The notes below the pieces were generated by a model that searched no databases, was not told where the DNA came from, and saw only the letters and a list, made by a program, of their open reading frames with translations. Source: Microbacterium sp. LWO12-1.2 (GTDB taxonomy: Bacteria; Actinomycetota; Actinomycetes; Actinomycetales; Microbacteriaceae). From it: a DNA stretch of 64,000 bases. Shown in pieces: positions 15,686 to 23,311 of the stretch. Every line of letters begins with the position of its first letter. The first letter of the stretch is position 1. Position numbers and translations under genes: made by a program. The stretch covers positions 3,782,001 to 3,846,000 of the forward strand of contig NZ_JBEGII010000001.1 in assembly GCF_040675875.1 (NCBI RefSeq). Reading direction: 5' to 3'.

Positions 15686-16405
15686 ATGATCGACGTCCTC
15701 GTCGCCGACGACGAGCAGCCCGCGCTCGACGAGCTCGTGCACCTGCTGCGCAGCGATGACCGCATCGGTGACATCCTCACGGCGAGCAGCGGAGCGGATG
15801 CCCTGCGCCAGCTGTCGGAGCGCGTCGTGCAGATCGCCTTCCTCGACATCCACATGCCAGGGCTCCTCGGCACCGAGCTCGCGCGCGCCTTCCTCGCTCT
15901 CGCCGAGCCGCCCGCCGTGGTGTTCGTGACCGCAGACGAGGCCCGTGCCGTGGAGGCCTTCGAGCTGCGCGCGGCGGACTACCTGCTCAAACCGGTGCGG
16001 TCCGAGCGCCTGCGTCGGGCGATCGACCGTGTGGTCGAGCTCGGCGAGACCGCCGCCTCCGGAGACGAGGAGGCGATCCCCGTCACGGTGGGCTCCGCCG
16101 TGCGCTTCGTGCATCGGCGCGACGTGCGCTGGGTGCAGGCGCAGGGCGACTACTCCCGGCTGCACACCGACGACGGGTCTGGGCATCTCGTGCGCATCCC
16201 GATCTCCGAGCTCGAGACGCGGTGGACGGATGCCGGGTTCATCCGCATCCACCGCTCCTGGATGGTGCGCAGCTCGGCCGTGACCGAGGTGCGGCTGTCC
16301 GGTGCGGAGCCCTCCGTGTCCGTCGGCGCGATCGCCTTGCCCGTCAGTCGTCGTCTGGTGCCGAGCGTGCGCGACGCCCTGCTGCGCGGGGAGACCCCCG
16401 GATGA
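15686..16405 (+). CDS. LytTR-type response regulator
   Basis: 239 residues. The receiver domain (1-120) has acidic residues DDE at 9-11, phosphoacceptor Asp54 in FLDIHMPGL and Lys in LLKPV. The C-terminal LytTR DNA-binding domain (about 135-235) shows FVHRRDVRWVQAQGDYSRLHT and FIRIHRSWMVRSSAV. It is the partner of the preceding LytS-type kinase and should activate transport genes; direct repeats before the kinase gene (14385-14441) are one place to look for its sites. It overlaps the next gene by four bases (ATGA), tying it to the symporter genes. Confidence 0.92.
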   Translation: MIDVLVADDEQPALDELVHLLRSDDRIGDILTASSGADALRQLSERVVQIAFLDIHMPGLLGTELARAFLALAEPPAVVFVTADEARAVEAFELRAADYLLKPVRSERLRRAIDRVVELGETAASGDEEAIPVTVGSAVRFVHRRDVRWVQAQGDYSRLHTDDGSGHLVRIPISELETRWTDAGFIRIHRSWMVRSSAVTEVRLSGAEPSVSVGAIALPVSRRLVPSVRDALLRGETPG

Positions 16406-16791
16406 CCGACGTGCCTCCGCGCGAGACCCCCAAGCGCGTCCGGGTGACCGCTGACCTCCCGCCCCGGCGACCCGCCGCGCTCACGCGGGGGATCGCCCTC
16501 CCCGGAGCCCCGGCGGACGAGGCGGATGCCGTCTACGCGCGCGCTCTCCTGCGCAGTCAGCTGCGGCTGGCGCTCGGCACCATCGCGGGCTTCGTGCTGG
16601 TCGTGGTGGCCATGGCGTTGGCGATCGCGCTGATCCCCGAGATGGATCGGATCGTGGTCTGGGACGTGCCGCTGTCGTGGCTGCTGCAGGCGTACGCGTT
16701 CTACCCGGTCATCCTCGTCTTCGCGATCCTGTACGCGCGCACCGCGGCGCGGAACGAGCGTCGGTACCGCGCCCTCCGGGACCGCGAATGA
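16402..16791 (+). CDS. Small membrane protein, DUF485/MctB-like
   Basis: 129 residues with a Pro/Arg-rich N-terminus of about 55 residues and two membrane spans (around residues 55-78 and 92-113). It overlaps both neighbours by four bases. In C. glutamicum the monocarboxylate symporter gene mctC is preceded by a small DUF485-type gene, and E. coli actP is preceded by yjcH; position, size and two-span layout fit that role here, though sequence identity to DUF485 cannot be checked by eye. It may help assembly or stability of the symporter. Confidence 0.65.
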   Translation: MTDVPPRETPKRVRVTADLPPRRPAALTRGIALPGAPADEADAVYARALLRSQLRLALGTIAGFVLVVVAMALAIALIPEMDRIVVWDVPLSWLLQAYAFYPVILVFAILYARTAARNERRYRALRDRE

Positions 16792-18245
16792 ACGCGGTCA
16801 TGGACCTGGTGGGCGTCGGTCTCGTCATCATCGCGACTCTGCTGATCGGCGTCTACGGGCTGAAGGTCTCGCGCACGACCGGCGACTTCTTCGTCGCCTC
16901 GCGCACCGTGCGGCCGGTGTGGAACGCCTCGGCGATCAGCGGCGAGTACCTCTCGGCCGGCACGTTCCTCGGCCTCTCCGGACTCGTGCTGCTCGACGGC
17001 GCCCGCGGCTTCTGGTTCCCGATCGGCTACGCGGCCGGCTACCTGCTGGTGCTGGTGTTCGTGGCGGCTCCCCTGCGCCGCAGCGGCGCCTACACGATCC
17101 CCGACTTCATCGAGGCGCGGCTCGAATCGGCCGCGGCGCGGCGGGTGACGAGCCTGGCCGTGCTGATCATCGGCTGGTTGTACATCGTGCCGCAGCTGCA
17201 CGGCGCCGGCATCACCCTGGTCGTGGTCGCCGGGCTGCCGGAGTGGGTGGGCGCGGTGACGGTCGCTGTGCTGGTCGCGGCGTCCGTCGCGGCCGGCGGC
17301 ATGCGCGCGATCACGTATGTGCAGGCCTTCCAGTACTGGCTCAAGCTCACGGCTCTCCTGGTGCCGGTCGTCTTCATCGCCTTCGCGCTCAGCAACGGCC
17401 CGCACGACTTCGACCCCGCGCTGGTGTTCCCGGCAGAGGCAGGGCCGTCCGGGTTCGACGCGTATGAATCGGCATCGCTCCTGTTGGCGCTGCTGCTGGG
17501 CACCATGGGGCTGCCGCACGTGCTGGTGCGCTTCTACACGAGCCCGACCGGGGCATCCGCTCGTCGCACGACCGTGATCGCGATCGCGATGGTGAGTGCG
17601 TTCTACGCCGTCTCGAGCACGATGGGCCTGCTGGCGCGGATCGCCGCTCCCGACCTCGCAGCGCCGGGCGTCGCCGACACGGTCGTGCTGCTGCTGCCCT
17701 CGCGGGTCTTCCCCGGTGTCGTCGGTGAGCTGCTCACTGCGCTCATCGTGGCCGGGGCCTTCGCGGCGTTCCTGGCCACCTCGGCCGGGCTCGTGGTGTC
17801 GCTCGCCGGAGTCATCAGCCAGGACGTGTTCTCCGGCTCCGTGCGCTCATTCCGACTGTCGGCGCTGCTGTGCGCTCTGGTGCCGCTCGCGGTCGCGCTG
17901 CTCACTGCTCCGGCCGGACTGGTCTCGAGCGTCGGCGTGGTGTTCGTCATCGCGGCATCCACCCTGTCTCCCGTCGTGCTGCTCGGTGTGTGGTGGCGCG
18001 GTCTCACGGCTCGCGGGGCGGTCGCCGGCATGGTGTCCGGCGGCCTCGCGGCGGGGCTCGCGCTGCTGGTGCACGCCGCGATCGACGGCGTCGGGGTGGC
18101 CGCGCCCTACCTCGCGCAGCCGGCGGCGTGGACCATCCCGCTGGCCACCGCGGTCACGGTCGTCGTCTCGCTGTTCGATCCGCGAGGGGCGTCGCCGCGC
18201 ACCGACCGGTTCCTCGCGCGGGTGCACACGCCCGACCGCGGGTGA
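16788..18245 (+). CDS. Sodium:solute symporter family, acetate/pyruvate (MctC/ActP) type
   Basis: 485 residues with about 13 hydrophobic segments. TTGDFFVASRTV followed by WNASAISGEYLSAGTFLGLSG is the N-terminal fingerprint of the ActP/MctC branch of the SSS family, and MGLPHVLVRFYT is the second conserved region. These proteins import acetate, pyruvate or propionate with a cation. It is the last gene of a chain with the response regulator and small membrane protein (ATGA overlaps), so it is probably controlled by the same signal that the kinase detects. It ends 17 bases from the convergent pirin gene. Confidence 0.9.
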   Translation: MNAVMDLVGVGLVIIATLLIGVYGLKVSRTTGDFFVASRTVRPVWNASAISGEYLSAGTFLGLSGLVLLDGARGFWFPIGYAAGYLLVLVFVAAPLRRSGAYTIPDFIEARLESAAARRVTSLAVLIIGWLYIVPQLHGAGITLVVVAGLPEWVGAVTVAVLVAASVAAGGMRAITYVQAFQYWLKLTALLVPVVFIAFALSNGPHDFDPALVFPAEAGPSGFDAYESASLLLALLLGTMGLPHVLVRFYTSPTGASARRTTVIAIAMVSAFYAVSSTMGLLARIAAPDLAAPGVADTVVLLLPSRVFPGVVGELLTALIVAGAFAAFLATSAGLVVSLAGVISQDVFSGSVRSFRLSALLCALVPLAVALLTAPAGLVSSVGVVFVIAASTLSPVVLLGVWWRGLTARGAVAGMVSGGLAAGLALLVHAAIDGVGVAAPYLAQPAAWTIPLATAVTVVVSLFDPRGASPRTDRFLARVHTPDRG

Positions 18246-18262
18246 GCGTAGGCGGTCGGCCG

Positions 18263-19198
18263 TTAGAGCTTGCGTCCGCGGGGCATCAGCCGTACGTCGG
18301 GCAGCGGCGGGGCGGGGATGCGCACTTCGTGACCGTCGACCGCGCCGAACCGTGTCGGCTCGGCGCCGGCCGACGACTCGGACTCCCAGTCCGCACGGGC
18401 GGCGGCGATCTCGTCGTGCGTGCGTCCGGCGAAGTTCCACCACATCACGATCTCGTCTTCGAACGGCTCGCCGCCGAGGAGGAACAGCAGGGCGCCGTCG
18501 GTCGACGACACCTCCACCTCGTGGCGCGAGTCGCCCAGATAGAGCAGTTCGTTGCGCGGCATCGGATGCTCCGCCACCACCACGTCGCCCTCGACGAGCA
18601 TCACGGCGTGCTCCCACTGCGCACGCAGCGGCAGCCGCACGCGCGACCCCGCGGGAACCACGATCTCGGCGCCGACGATCGGCGTGTGCACGGTCGCGGG
18701 TGAGGCGACGCCGGCGAACTCCCCGAGCACGACCGTGGCGTCGGCATCCGCGCCTGCGTCGGCGGTGAGCGTGAGGCCGGGAAGGTCGACGTGCCGCTCG
18801 AACCCGGCCGCGCCGTGGCGGGCGGACTCCGGCAGCACGACCCAGAACTGCAGCGCGTCGAGGGGGATCGGATCCTCGCCGATCGAATACTCCGAGTGCG
18901 AGATGCCGTTTCCGGCCGTCATCAGGTTCAACTGCCCGCGGCGCAGGTCGGCGTCGCTGCCGAGCGAGTCGCGGTGCCGGATCTCGCCGACCAGCGGCCA
19001 GGTCACGGTCTGCAGCCCGATGTGCGGATGCGGCTCCACCCGCATGCGCGTGTCGGCGGGGCCGAACCGGTCGAGGAAGCACCAGGCGCCGATCGTCGGC
19101 AGGTTGCGGTGCGGCAGCGCGCGCAGCACCGTCATGCCGCGGACTCCGCCGAGCGGCACCTCGCGGGGCTCGAGCACGAGCCGGTGCGGGCCGATCAT
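18263..19198 (-). CDS. Pirin family protein
   Basis: 311 residues, a two-domain cupin. The metal-site motif of pirins is visible as HPHIGLQTVTW with a second block GNGISHSE about 55 residues later. The C-terminal cupin ends LFLLGGEPFEDEIVMWWNFAGRTHDEI, a pattern shared with bacterial pirins that have quercetinase-like or metabolic-regulatory roles. The ATG at 19198 overlaps the stop of the GNAT gene by one base, so the two are coupled. No substrate can be inferred. Confidence 0.9.
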   Translation of the reverse strand: MIGPHRLVLEPREVPLGGVRGMTVLRALPHRNLPTIGAWCFLDRFGPADTRMRVEPHPHIGLQTVTWPLVGEIRHRDSLGSDADLRRGQLNLMTAGNGISHSEYSIGEDPIPLDALQFWVVLPESARHGAAGFERHVDLPGLTLTADAGADADATVVLGEFAGVASPATVHTPIVGAEIVVPAGSRVRLPLRAQWEHAVMLVEGDVVVAEHPMPRNELLYLGDSRHEVEVSSTDGALLFLLGGEPFEDEIVMWWNFAGRTHDEIAAARADWESESSAGAEPTRFGAVDGHEVRIPAPPLPDVRLMPRGRKL

Positions 19199-19536
19199 CA
19201 CGCGCCTGCAGCCTCGACGCCGTCGTCCGGTGCGGCGGCATCCGGTGTGCGTGGCCACCGGATCTCGGCGCCCGAGATCTCGTGCGTCTCGAGGTAGCGG
19301 GCGATGTAGGGGCACAGCGGCACGATCGCGTCGCCGGATGCCGCGGCATCCGCCAGCGCGTAGGCGGCGAGCTTTCCGGCGAGACCCTGGCCCTGGAACG
19401 CGGGATCGACCTCGGTGTGGGTGAAGCGGATCGATCCGGGGCGCAGGTCGAACTCGGCGAAGCCCGCGAGCGTGCCGTCGGAGCGGATCTCGTAGCGCGA
19501 TGCGTCGTCGTTGCGGGTGACGGTGATGTTGGTCAT
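19198..19536 (-). CDS. GNAT acetyltransferase, YjdJ type
   Basis: 112 residues, the short one-domain GNAT form. FTHTEVDPAFQGQGLAGKLA is the acetyl-CoA-binding motif A and CPYIARYLETH is the C-terminal motif of the Yjdj-type family. The start at ATG 19536 has AGAAGGAG upstream. Substrate unknown; members of this group are often linked with metabolite or protein acetylation. It is the first gene of a two-gene unit with pirin. Confidence 0.88.
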   Translation of the reverse strand: MTNITVTRNDDASRYEIRSDGTLAGFAEFDLRPGSIRFTHTEVDPAFQGQGLAGKLAAYALADAAASGDAIVPLCPYIARYLETHEISGAEIRWPRTPDAAAPDDGVEAAGA

Positions 19537-19599
19537 CGGGGCTCCTTCTGGCGTCTCCGTCCAACCTACGCCCGGCGGGAGCGACCCGGTCGTCCCTGA

Positions 19600-19663
19600 C
19601 GGTGAGGGGTCAAGACACGCCGTTGCGCGTGGCTCCGGCGCGGCGTGTCTTGACCCCTCACCG
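19600..19663. repeat. 23-bp perfect inverted repeat between GNAT and recQ
   Basis: The arms at 19600-19622 and 19641-19663 are perfect complements; the loop is 18 bases. The arm contains GTGAGGGGTCAAGACACG. It lies between two divergent genes, about 30 bases upstream of the recQ -10 element and 64 bases from the GNAT start, so it is not a normal terminator. The arm shares the word TGAGG-N-GT with two other inverted repeats in this window (21855-21867 and 28682-28698). Confidence 0.85.
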
Positions 19664-19694
19664 GGCGGATGGGAGCGAGGTCGGTGAGGGTCGT

Positions 19695-19700
19695 TACGCT
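19695..19700 (+). promoter_or_regulatory. -10 element TACGCT of recQ, leaderless start
   Basis: TACGCT ends six bases before the recQ ATG. The bases between (GGAGGG) abut the ATG with no spacing, so they are badly placed for ribosome binding and a leaderless mRNA is more likely. Confidence 0.5.
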
Positions 19701-19706
19701 GGAGGG

Positions 19707-21746
19707 ATGCCGCAGACTCCCCGTGACCCGTACGCGGATCTGCCGTACGCCGATGAGCCCTACGACGACGGCTGGGAGTCGTCCGCGCCGCCGGAGCCGA
19801 TGGACTGGGAACCCCAGGGGGCCGGCTACCAACCTCCCCTCGACTGGGGTCCAGGGCCGACGACCCTGGTCGCACCGCCTGTCGCTCCCGCCACTCCTGC
19901 CGTCCGTCGGGCGACGCCGAGCCGGTACGCCACGGCGCGCGAGGCCCTGCACACGGTCTTCGGCTACGACGAGTTCCGCGGCGAACAGGCCGCGATCGTC
20001 GACCAGGTGATCGGCGGCGGCGATGCCATCGTGCTCATGCCCACCGGCGCGGGCAAGAGCATCACGTTCCAGGTTCCGGCGCTGGTGCGCGAGGGCACGG
20101 GACTCGTGATCAGCCCGCTGATCGCCCTGATGCACGACCAGGTCGACGCGCTGCGCGCCAACGGCGTGAAGGCCGCGTACCTGAACTCGACGCAGTCCTC
20201 GCAGGAGCGCGGCGAGGTCGAGCGCGCGTACGTCGCCGGTGAGCTCGACCTGATCTACGTCGCCCCGGAGCGTTTGTCGAACGCGTCGACCACGGCGCTG
20301 CTGCAGCGGGGAACCCTCAGCGTGATCGCGATCGACGAGGCGCACTGCGTATCGCAGTGGGGCCACGACTTCCGCCCCGATTACCTGATGCTCGGCGATC
20401 TGGGGGAGCGGTTCCCCGGTGTCCCGCGCATGGCGCTCACCGCGACCGCGACGCGCGCCACGCATCAGGAGATGACCGAGCGCCTGCGCCTCGGCGATGC
20501 GAAGCACTTCGTGGCGAGTTTCGACCGCCCGAACATCCAGTACCGCATCGTGCCCAAGGTCGACCCGCGCAAGCAGCTCGTCGCCTTCATCCGCTCACAG
20601 GACTCCGGCTCAGGCACGCAGCCGTGCGGCATCGTCTACGCTCTCAGCCGCAAATCGGTCGAGCAGACGGCGACCTATCTCGCCGCTCAGGGATTCGACG
20701 CGCTGCCGTATCACGCGGGTCTTCCGGCCGAGGTGCGCGCCGCCAACCAGGCGCGGTTCCTCCGCGAAGACGGCATCGTCATGGTCGCGACCATCGCGTT
20801 CGGCATGGGCATCGACAAGCCCGACGTCCGGTTCGTGGCGCACATCGACCTCCCGAAGTCGGTCGAGGGTTACTACCAGGAGACCGGTCGCGCCGGTCGC
20901 GACGGTGAGCCCTCGATCGCCTGGATGGCGTACGGGCTCGGCGATGTCGTGCAGCAGCGCCGCCTCATCGACCAGAGCCCCGGCGACCGCACGTTCAAGA
21001 TGCGGATGGGGCAGCACCTCGACGCGATGCTCGCGCTGTGCGAGACGGTGGAGTGCCGTCGGCAGAACCTGCTCGGCTACTTCGGCCAGGAGTCGCAGCC
21101 CTGCGGCAACTGCGACACGTGCCTGGAGGACACCGCGACCTTCGACGGGCTCGTGCCCGCTCAGAAGCTGCTCTCGACGATCGTGCGGCTCAAGCGCGAG
21201 CGCAATCAGTCGTTCGGCGCCGGGCACCTGATCGACATCCTGCGCGGAGCCTCGACCGAGCGCATCCGTCAGCAGGGTCACGACAAGCTCGCGACCTACG
21301 GCATCGGCGCCGACCTCTCCGACCAGGACTGGCGCAGCGTCGTGCGGCAGCTGCTCGCCCGCGGCATCCTCGTCGCCCAGGGAGACTACGGCACCCTCGC
21401 GCCCGGTGAGCAGGCGGCCGGAGTGCTGCGCGGCGAGACCCCCGTTCCTCTGCGCAAAGACACGATCGGCCGTCCGACCACGGCGACTCGTGCCCGCAAG
21501 GCGTCGGCCGCCGATGCGCTCGCCGAGGGTGACCGGCCGCTGTTCGAGGCGCTGCGGGTGTGGCGCGCCGAGACCGCGCGCGAGCAGGGCGTTCCCGCGT
21601 ACATCGTGTTCGGCGATGCGACGCTGCGTGCGCTGGCCGAGCATCGTCCGGCATCCCTCGCCGACCTCGACGGCATCACCGGCATCGGTGCGAAGAAGCG
21701 CGAGGCCTACGGCGACGGTGTGATCGCGGTGGTCGCCGCGAACTGA
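19707..21746 (+). CDS. recQ: ATP-dependent DNA helicase RecQ
   Basis: 679 residues. A Pro/Asp-rich N-terminal extension of about 75 residues precedes the helicase core: Walker A MPTGAGKSI, DEAH box IDEAHCVSQWGHDFRPDY, motif VI QETGRAGRDG. The RQC zinc site is formed by cysteines in CRRQNLLGYFG and CGNCDTC, followed by the winged helix (QSFGAGHLIDILRG). A C-terminal HRDC domain (FEALRVWRAETAREQGVPAYIVF) completes the standard bacterial layout. It unwinds 3'-5' and takes part in recombination repair. The start at ATG 19707 is set by the adjacent leaderless promoter; the N-terminal extension is poorly conserved in kind. Confidence 0.96.
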   Translation: MPQTPRDPYADLPYADEPYDDGWESSAPPEPMDWEPQGAGYQPPLDWGPGPTTLVAPPVAPATPAVRRATPSRYATAREALHTVFGYDEFRGEQAAIVDQVIGGGDAIVLMPTGAGKSITFQVPALVREGTGLVISPLIALMHDQVDALRANGVKAAYLNSTQSSQERGEVERAYVAGELDLIYVAPERLSNASTTALLQRGTLSVIAIDEAHCVSQWGHDFRPDYLMLGDLGERFPGVPRMALTATATRATHQEMTERLRLGDAKHFVASFDRPNIQYRIVPKVDPRKQLVAFIRSQDSGSGTQPCGIVYALSRKSVEQTATYLAAQGFDALPYHAGLPAEVRAANQARFLREDGIVMVATIAFGMGIDKPDVRFVAHIDLPKSVEGYYQETGRAGRDGEPSIAWMAYGLGDVVQQRRLIDQSPGDRTFKMRMGQHLDAMLALCETVECRRQNLLGYFGQESQPCGNCDTCLEDTATFDGLVPAQKLLSTIVRLKRERNQSFGAGHLIDILRGASTERIRQQGHDKLATYGIGADLSDQDWRSVVRQLLARGILVAQGDYGTLAPGEQAAGVLRGETPVPLRKDTIGRPTTATRARKASAADALAEGDRPLFEALRVWRAETAREQGVPAYIVFGDATLRALAEHRPASLADLDGITGIGAKKREAYGDGVIAVVAAN

Positions 21747-21811
21747 GAGCAGCCGCCTCATCGCCCGAGCTCTGGGGGAACGTGTGCGCAGCCATGCCGT
21801 GTGGCCGCCCC

Positions 21812-21867
21812 GAAGTTGGCACCTGTTGTCGCTGTGGTGCGCCCTTCCGGCGTGAGGTGTCAACTTC
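21812..21867. terminator. Inverted repeat between convergent recQ and tetR genes
   Basis: GAAGTTGGCACCT at 21812-21824 pairs with AGGTGTCAACTTC at 21855-21867 (13 bp, one G-T pair) around a 30-base loop. It lies in the gap between two convergent genes, where a two-way terminator would be expected, but the loop is long and no T-run follows. It shares the TGAGG-N-GT word with the repeats at 19600 and 28611. Confidence 0.5.
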
Positions 21868-21901
21868 TTCCGAGGGGGGGAGTTGAGGGGGCTGGGAGGG
21901 T

Positions 21902-23176
21902 TCAGCGTGCGGGCAGCACGTCCTCGAGATGGACGCGCAGCTGCTCGGCGATGTCGACCGCTTCCCGGTCGTAGAGCCATTGGTACTGGAGGCCGTCCCA
22001 CATCGCGATCAGCCACAGCGCCTCGTGGGCGGGGTCGCGGTGCGCGGGGAGATCGCCGTCGACCTGGGCAAGGCGGAACAGCTCGGTGAAGTAGGCGACG
22101 ACGTCGGCGAAGCGGGTGGCGAAGTAGTCGTGGGCGGGATGCCCGGCCGGCACGGCCTCGCACGACAGCACGGCGTACACCTCGATCAGACCCGGTTCAT
22201 CCCGAGAGCTGCGCGCTGCCCCGTCGGGGAGGCTCCGCAGCAGGTCGCCGGCCGAGCAGACGCCCGCGACCTCCTGGTGCAGGCTGATCGCCCCGTCGCG
22301 CTCGGCGAGCACGGCGCTGAGCAGCACGTCCTTCGAGGGGTAGTGGTGCAGGAGGGTCGACTTCGACACCCCGACAGCCTCGGCGATGTCGCGCAGGCTG
22401 GTGTCGCCGTAGCCGTCGCGCGCGAAGAGGCGCATGGCGTCCGCGACGATCTGCGTGCGCCGGCGGCGGCCGACCGCGTACCCCGGATCCGTTTCGACTG
22501 TGGCCGTGGCCGGAAGCTCCGGAAGAGGGCCGGCGGGCTCCTCGGAGGATTCGACGTCGTCATCCGGATCCCGCCACCCGAGCGGCATCGCCCAGAGACT
22601 CTCGCGCTCCTCGAGCATCTCGACCACGTCGACCTGCCCCGGCAGGTACTGCGACAGCAGCTGCAGCCCGTCCCACCCGGCCGTGTGCCGCACTGTCTCC
22701 CCGTCGACGTCGCGGTCGGAGGCGATCACGCCGTGGTACTTCGCGTCTTCCAGCACGTCGGCACTGAGCGCGCGCAACCGGGCGTAGCGCTCCCGCATCC
22801 GTGCGTGTGCGGGGTGCGCAGGAGCGGATGCCTCGCCCGTGAGGGCGGCGAACAATTCGAGGTATCCCTCGGTGTGGGCGTTGCGTTCGGCGAGGGCCGC
22901 GAAGATCAGATCACCGGGCTCCGAGGCGGCGGCGATGTCGCTGAACACCGCCTCGTTGTCGGCCTCCAGCTCGGCCACGACCTCGGCGAGCAGCTCGTCC
23001 TTCGAGGCGAAGTGCCCGAGGAGGCCGGGATGGCTGACGGATGCGGCGGCGGCGATGTCGCGTAGAGAGGTCGAGCGATATCCGTGGCTGACGAACAGGT
23101 CGTGCGCCGCGGCCAGGATGCGCTGTCGCGTGGCGGAAGCCTGCGCGTGCCGTGAGCCGGCCGTCGTGGTCGTCAT
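21902..23176 (-). CDS. Double TetR-family regulator (two fused TetR units)
   Basis: 424 residues containing two complete TetR-type units. Unit 1 (residues about 10-205) starts with TRQRILAAAHDLFVSHGYRSTSLRDIAAAASVSHPGLLGHFASKDELL; unit 2 (about 235-424) repeats this with TQIVADAMRLFARDGYGDTSLRDIAEAVGVSKSTLLHHYPSKDVLL. Each has its own C-terminal effector/dimer domain with a similar ending (WDGLQ..QYLPGQVDVVEMLEE; WDGLQYQWLYDREAVDIAEQL). A polar linker of about 30 residues joins them. TetR proteins normally dimerise from separate 200-residue chains, so this is a built-in pseudo-dimer. Start ATG 23176 has GGAGGGG upstream and a TAGGAT -10 (23194-23199). It should repress the divergent MFS-GH3 operon. 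Confidence 0.9.
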   Translation of the reverse strand: MTTTTAGSRHAQASATRQRILAAAHDLFVSHGYRSTSLRDIAAAASVSHPGLLGHFASKDELLAEVVAELEADNEAVFSDIAAASEPGDLIFAALAERNAHTEGYLELFAALTGEASAPAHPAHARMRERYARLRALSADVLEDAKYHGVIASDRDVDGETVRHTAGWDGLQLLSQYLPGQVDVVEMLEERESLWAMPLGWRDPDDDVESSEEPAGPLPELPATATVETDPGYAVGRRRRTQIVADAMRLFARDGYGDTSLRDIAEAVGVSKSTLLHHYPSKDVLLSAVLAERDGAISLHQEVAGVCSAGDLLRSLPDGAARSSRDEPGLIEVYAVLSCEAVPAGHPAHDYFATRFADVVAYFTELFRLAQVDGDLPAHRDPAHEALWLIAMWDGLQYQWLYDREAVDIAEQLRVHLEDVLPAR

Positions 23177-23209
23177 CGCTTGCCCCCTCCTGCATCCTAT
23201 CCTCGCTCA

Positions 23210-23243
23210 TTACCAATCGGTCTAGATTCACTTACCAAACGGT
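23210..23243. promoter_or_regulatory. Paired TetR operators in the tetR / MFS divergent promoter
   Basis: TTACCAATCGGT (23210-23221) and TTACCAAACGGT (23232-23243) are direct copies whose starts are 22 bases apart, about two helical turns. Each contains the imperfect palindrome ACC-N4-GGT. Site 1 lies next to the regulator -10 (TAGGAT, minus strand 23194-23199). Site 2 starts with TTACCA, which can serve as the -35 for the MFS gene with TATCTT (23255-23260) as -10, 17 bases apart. Binding would therefore block both promoters. Confidence 0.75.
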
Positions 23244-23311
23244 CGAGTTTCGTGTATCTTCTTCCCAGAGCCGCGTCGCCCGATGACGTGCGGCACCCTG
23301 AAAGGACCCTC

